A program made the position numbers and the translations under genes. Below, in pieces: positions 61,086 through 64,000 of a DNA stretch of 64,000 bases; position 1 is the first letter of the stretch, and every line of letters begins with the position of its first letter. Origin of the DNA: Algoriphagus sp. AK58. GTDB lineage: Bacteria; Bacteroidota; Bacteroidia; Cytophagales; Cyclobacteriaceae. The stretch lies in NCBI RefSeq assembly GCF_014324365.1, contig NZ_QEIG01000016.1:1-64000 (forward strand). The letters are read 5' to 3'. The notes beneath the pieces were generated by a model. That model was not told where the DNA came from, did not search any database, and saw only the letters and a program-made list of their open reading frames with translations.

Positions 61086-62984
61086 ATGCTTGTAATCGTC
61101 ACCGGTGTATCGGGAACGGGGAAAACTACCCTTGGAACGCTCTTGGCCGAAAGGCTTCGTCTTCCTTTTTTCGATGCAGATCATTTTCATCCTGCGGAAA
61201 ATATCGCCAAAATGAGCGCGGGGCATCCGCTTAATGATGAAGACCGGCAGCCTTGGCTTCAGGCTTTAGCGGATCAGCTCTTGACTTCTGAGCAAAAAGG
61301 CGGTGCCGTTTTGGCCTGTTCTGCCTTGAAAAATTCTTATCGGGAAAAGCTGTCAGTTTCTGATAATCTCCGCTGGATTCATCTCACCGGAAGTCGGGAT
61401 TTGATTTGGGAACGAATGCTTGCCCGAAAAAACCATTACATGAAAGCCGGAATGCTGGATTCTCAAATTGCCGTTTGGGAAAAGCCACAAAGCGGATTCT
61501 TACTTGATATCACGGGGACTCCTGAGCAATTGCTGGAAGCTTCCCTTCATTATTTAACTTCTCAACCTATGAACATGAAAATGGGAGTCATCGGGATGGG
61601 CGTCATGGGCAAAAGCCTGGCGCTTAATCTGGCCGAAAAGGGCGTTCCCGTCTCACTTTACAATCGATTTGTCGCCGGAAAAGAAGAAGGCATCGCCAAA
61701 AAAGTGCTCGATGAAAATCCGGAATTTTCCAATATGCTGGCGTTCGAGGACTTACAGCAGTTTGTGGATTCTTTGGAAAAGCCACGTCGGATTTTGATGA
61801 TGATTCCTGCCGGAGCCGCAATTGATGCCCAATTGGACGCCTTGATTCCGATTTTGGAAAAGGACGATTTGGTCATCGATGGTGGCAATTCGTTTTATCT
61901 TGACTCTGACCGAAGAGTCAATCGACTTAAGGAAGTTGGGATGCATTTTTTACCGATGGGTGTGTCCGGCGGAGAAGAAGGGGCGAGAAAAGGTCCCTCC
62001 ATCATGCCCAGCGGAAATGCCGAAGGCTATGCGATGGTGGAAGATTTCCTGGGAAGAATTTCTGCCAAAGACAAAGACGGAAAGCCCTGCGTAACCTATG
62101 TAGGTCCGGGAGGCTCGGGCCACTTTATCAAAATGGTGCACAACTCCATCGAGTATGGTGAGATGCAGGTTTTGGCGGAGTTGGTTCACTTGCTGCGATT
62201 TGGGTTTGGTTGCTCTGCTGAGCAGGTATCTGCGATTTTTTCGGATTGGGGAAAAGGTGAATTGAAGTCCTTCTTATTGGAAATCACTGCGGATTTGTTG
62301 CTTTTCAAGGAAAACGGAGAATTGCTCTTGGATAAAATCCTTGATCAGGCTGGCCAAAAAGGTACCGGTGCTTGGTCTCTGACGACCGCATTAGAATACG
62401 GAATTCCGTACAGTCCATTGGCCGAGGCTGTGAATGCCCGGGGAGTTTCAGGAGAAAAAGCGATGCGCGTGGCGTTTTCTAAGACCTTCCAACATGAATT
62501 CCAAAAAGTTGAAGGTTCACTCGAAGCGTGGCTGCCCAAAATCAAAGAAGCCTATGCTTTGGCCCGAATAATCAACCACGAGGTAGGCTTCCGCTTGATG
62601 AAAACTGTCTCAGATACCAAAGGATGGAACCTTAATTTCAACGAAATCGCTCGAATCTGGACCAATGGCTGTATCATTCGTTCCGGTTTGATGGAGACAA
62701 TTTCAGCTAATTATTCCGATCAGGTATCCTTCTTTGAAATGGCTGGTGTGAAAAACCAAGTGATTTCTGGAAGAAAAGCCTTGGCGGAAATGGTTGGTTT
62801 GGGTTTGACGCATGGTTTTGCCTTGCCGGTGATGAGTGCGGGGATCAATTATTTGCTGGGAAGAATCACAGCAGAGTCTTCCGCTTCAGTCATTCAGGCT
62901 CAACGAGATTATTTCGGAGCGCATACCTATCAGCGCAAAGACGATCCAAGCGGGAAGTTTTTCCACACGCAGTGGAATTCTTAA
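61086..62984 (+). CDS. fused gluconokinase / 6-phosphogluconate dehydrogenase
   Basis: A 632-residue two-enzyme protein. Residues 1-155 are a GntK-type gluconokinase (Walker A GVSGTGKT at 7-14, DADHFHPAENIAKM at the substrate site, ACSALKNSYR). Residues 165-632 are a decarboxylating 6-phosphogluconate dehydrogenase (GMGVMGKSLALNLAEKG, GVSGGEEGARKGPSIMPSG, and GGSGHFIKMVHNSIEYGEM). The two steps run from gluconate to ribulose-5-phosphate. A linker of about eight residues (TSQPMNMK) joins them. An internal ATG at codon 162 would yield a standard dehydrogenase alone. Confidence 0.93.
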   Translation: MLVIVTGVSGTGKTTLGTLLAERLRLPFFDADHFHPAENIAKMSAGHPLNDEDRQPWLQALADQLLTSEQKGGAVLACSALKNSYREKLSVSDNLRWIHLTGSRDLIWERMLARKNHYMKAGMLDSQIAVWEKPQSGFLLDITGTPEQLLEASLHYLTSQPMNMKMGVIGMGVMGKSLALNLAEKGVPVSLYNRFVAGKEEGIAKKVLDENPEFSNMLAFEDLQQFVDSLEKPRRILMMIPAGAAIDAQLDALIPILEKDDLVIDGGNSFYLDSDRRVNRLKEVGMHFLPMGVSGGEEGARKGPSIMPSGNAEGYAMVEDFLGRISAKDKDGKPCVTYVGPGGSGHFIKMVHNSIEYGEMQVLAELVHLLRFGFGCSAEQVSAIFSDWGKGELKSFLLEITADLLLFKENGELLLDKILDQAGQKGTGAWSLTTALEYGIPYSPLAEAVNARGVSGEKAMRVAFSKTFQHEFQKVEGSLEAWLPKIKEAYALARIINHEVGFRLMKTVSDTKGWNLNFNEIARIWTNGCIIRSGLMETISANYSDQVSFFEMAGVKNQVISGRKALAEMVGLGLTHGFALPVMSAGINYLLGRITAESSASVIQAQRDYFGAHTYQRKDDPSGKFFHTQWNS

Positions 62985-63011
62985 GTCTGAAATACGAAAT
63001 TGGAAATACGA
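62984..63011. repeat. degenerate 7-bp repeat tract after the fusion gene
   Basis: Four heptads (AGTCTGA, AATACGA, AATTGGA, AATACGA) that begin in the last base of the stop codon. The register and first heptad match the tract at 48674. Confidence 0.65.
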
Positions 63012-63040
63012 GGGGCTGAAGCGATTCAGCCCCACTTTTT
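63012..63040 (+). terminator. terminator of the gluconokinase/dehydrogenase gene
   Basis: GGGGCTGAA pairs perfectly with TTCAGCCCC over GCGA, then ACTTTTTT follows. Confidence 0.88.
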
Positions 63041-63043
63041 TGG

Positions 63044-63128
63044 CCACAGATGCACAGATAATGTTTTTCACTCTTTTTCCTTTTCTCTATTAAACATCCT
63101 TTTGCGCCTTTCTGTCTTTGTGGCAAAA
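63044..63128. repeat. dispersed intergenic repeat (CCACAGAT...CTTTGTGGC type)
   Basis: Begins CCACAGATGCACAGATA and ends TCTGTCTTTGTGGCAAAAA, with GCGCCTTTCTG inside. The ends form an imperfect inverted repeat. This resembles a widespread class of intergenic repeats whose ends read CCACAGA and CTTTGTGG. No gene lies in the 220-base gap. Confidence 0.5.
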
Positions 63129-63204
63129 ACAAAAAATCCACCACCGGATTGGTTTACAAAAGGGAAAGGCCGAACTTAAGTTTCCCAACTTAACCCATCA
63201 GGCT

Positions 63205-64000
63205 ATGAGACCAATTAAAATCCTGTTTTCACTCCTTTTTCTGAGCTGTTCTTTTGTTTCGGTTTTTGCACAGGAACTTGTGATCAATCACTTGAATGTG
63301 ATCACCATGCTGGATGACAAGGTCTTGGAAGACCATTCGATCTATGTCAAGGACGGAGTGATCATGGAGATTGCACCTGAGAATGAAATTTCAGCAGTGG
63401 GCGTACGAACTTTGGATGGTCGGGGAATGTATATTTTCCCTGGTTTGGCCGAATTTCATGGACACCTGCCCAATCCCGAGCAGTACGGCCCAGAGTTTCA
63501 GGAAGAAGTGATGATGCTTTACTTGGCCAATGGCGTACTGAGGATTCGAAGCATGCTCGGTCATGAGTCCCATTTGGCACTTCGGGATCGGGTGATGAAA
63601 GGGGAATTGCTTGGCCCTCGGACTTTTGTCTCTGGCCCCTCTTTTAATGGAAATACAGTCGCTGATCCGGAAGCGGGTCGGGCGATGGTAAGAGCACAAA
63701 AAGCAGCGGGATACGATCACCTCAAGTTGCATCCGGGTTTGGATACACCTAAGTTCTTGGCAATCGCGGATGAAGCCAAAAAGCAGGGCATTTTCTATGG
63801 AGGCCATGTGTCCTTAGATGTGGGCTTGGTTACTTCCGTGACTCGTGGCTATCGCTCGGTGGAGCATATTGACGGGTTTTTGGAGGCCATGCTTCCTGAC
63901 GGGACGGTGATTGATCCGACCGTTTCCGGTCCTTTTAACATGAACCTGGTCGGGCAGGTCGACAAAAGCAAACTCGCCGGATTGATTCAGCTTTGTTTGG
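63205..64000 (+). CDS. amidohydrolase family protein, secreted (N-terminal part)
   Basis: An open frame of 265 codons that runs off the window end. The start MRPIKILFSLLFLSCSFVSVFAQ is a signal peptide, with a cysteine at residue 15 that does not sit in a convincing lipobox. FPGLAEFHGHLPNP carries the first metal histidines (HxH), KLHPGLDTP may carry the bridging lysine, and YGGHVSLDVG and SVEHIDGF the later histidines. This is the imidazolonepropionase/prolidase-like branch of the amidohydrolases; the substrate is unknown. Confidence 0.85.
   Translation, partial: MRPIKILFSLLFLSCSFVSVFAQELVINHLNVITMLDDKVLEDHSIYVKDGVIMEIAPENEISAVGVRTLDGRGMYIFPGLAEFHGHLPNPEQYGPEFQEEVMMLYLANGVLRIRSMLGHESHLALRDRVMKGELLGPRTFVSGPSFNGNTVADPEAGRAMVRAQKAAGYDHLKLHPGLDTPKFLAIADEAKKQGIFYGGHVSLDVGLVTSVTRGYRSVEHIDGFLEAMLPDGTVIDPTVSGPFNMNLVGQVDKSKLAGLIQLCL

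Noticed and set aside
61086-61570. Artefactual joining of gluconokinase and dehydrogenase by a sequencing error
   Set aside because: The joint is in one clean frame with no homopolymer run, and both domains are complete, so a true fusion is more likely.

Overview
This 64 kb window is ordinary chromosomal DNA from a member of the Bacteroidota, most likely a Cytophagales bacterium of the Cyclobacteriaceae (Algoriphagus-like) type. The genus is an inference. The support is: promoters of the TTG-N17-20-TAnnTTTG kind upstream of rplM, tsf, ispD, rpsT and a HipA-like gene; a tmRNA encoding the tag GETSYAMAA; a monomeric NADP isocitrate dehydrogenase; lineage-typical families (DUF5687, DUF3078, DUF3108, DUF2795, DUF349, LytS/LytTR pairs); and many lipoproteins. 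Genes are dense on both strands. I see no prophage, insertion sequence, integrase or CRISPR array.

Layout. 1-560: tRNA-Lys followed by a 390-bp duplicated unit holding a frameshifted GIY-YIG nuclease gene and a decayed tRNA copy. 0.6-13.4 kb: M1 aminopeptidase, Lon-N protein, gapA, a cytosolic trypsin-like protease, icd, an operon (DUF542/hemerythrin, ruvX, def, nitrilase-family amidase), a CtpA-type protease and a VOC protein. 13.4-17.3 kb: nitroreductase, an ABC exporter pair, a lipoprotein and ssrA. 17.6-25.9 kb: dnaX with an A10 slippery run, DUF3078, a LysM lytic transglycosylase, an O-methyltransferase, M16 and M24 peptidases and a lipoprotein. 26-29.7 kb: tsf, rpsB, rpsI, rplM and an RluA-type synthase. 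29.8-31 kb: HipA-like kinase plus DUF3037. 31.2-37.6 kb: PhoR/PhoB-type two-component pair, DUF3108, recA, MacB-type permease, queA. 37.7-41.2 kb: ispD, then a LiaF-like protein with LytS and LytTR partners. 41.3-50.2 kb: DUF2795, DUF349, ettA, a run of four small orphan proteins, metallophosphoesterase, aminotransferase, four-helix-bundle protein, zinc phospholipase C-like protein. 50.3-57.6 kb: rpsT, radC, DUF1684, pheT, a coiled-coil protein, zapA, rny, an MtfA-like peptidase. 57.7-64 kb: a RelE-type toxin-antitoxin pair, a Gfo/Idh oxidoreductase, an ABC-F ATPase, a gluconokinase/6-phosphogluconate dehydrogenase fusion, and an amidohydrolase cut by the window end.

Most genes are housekeeping: translation (S2, S9, L13, S20, EF-Ts, PheT, EttA, tmRNA, peptide deformylase, QueA), DNA maintenance (RecA, DnaX, RuvX, RadC), central carbon metabolism and envelope upkeep. 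The best candidates for undescribed biology are: the dnaX A10 run with an abutting hairpin that joins a gamma-length frame to a tau tail; the GIY-YIG unit that duplicated the tRNA-Lys 3' end; degenerate 7- and 8-bp tandem repeat tracts at gene ends, two of which flank a four-helix-bundle gene in inverted orientation; the HipA-like/DUF3037 pair; a LiaF-like/LytS/LytTR module; and an orphan cluster of small membrane proteins.
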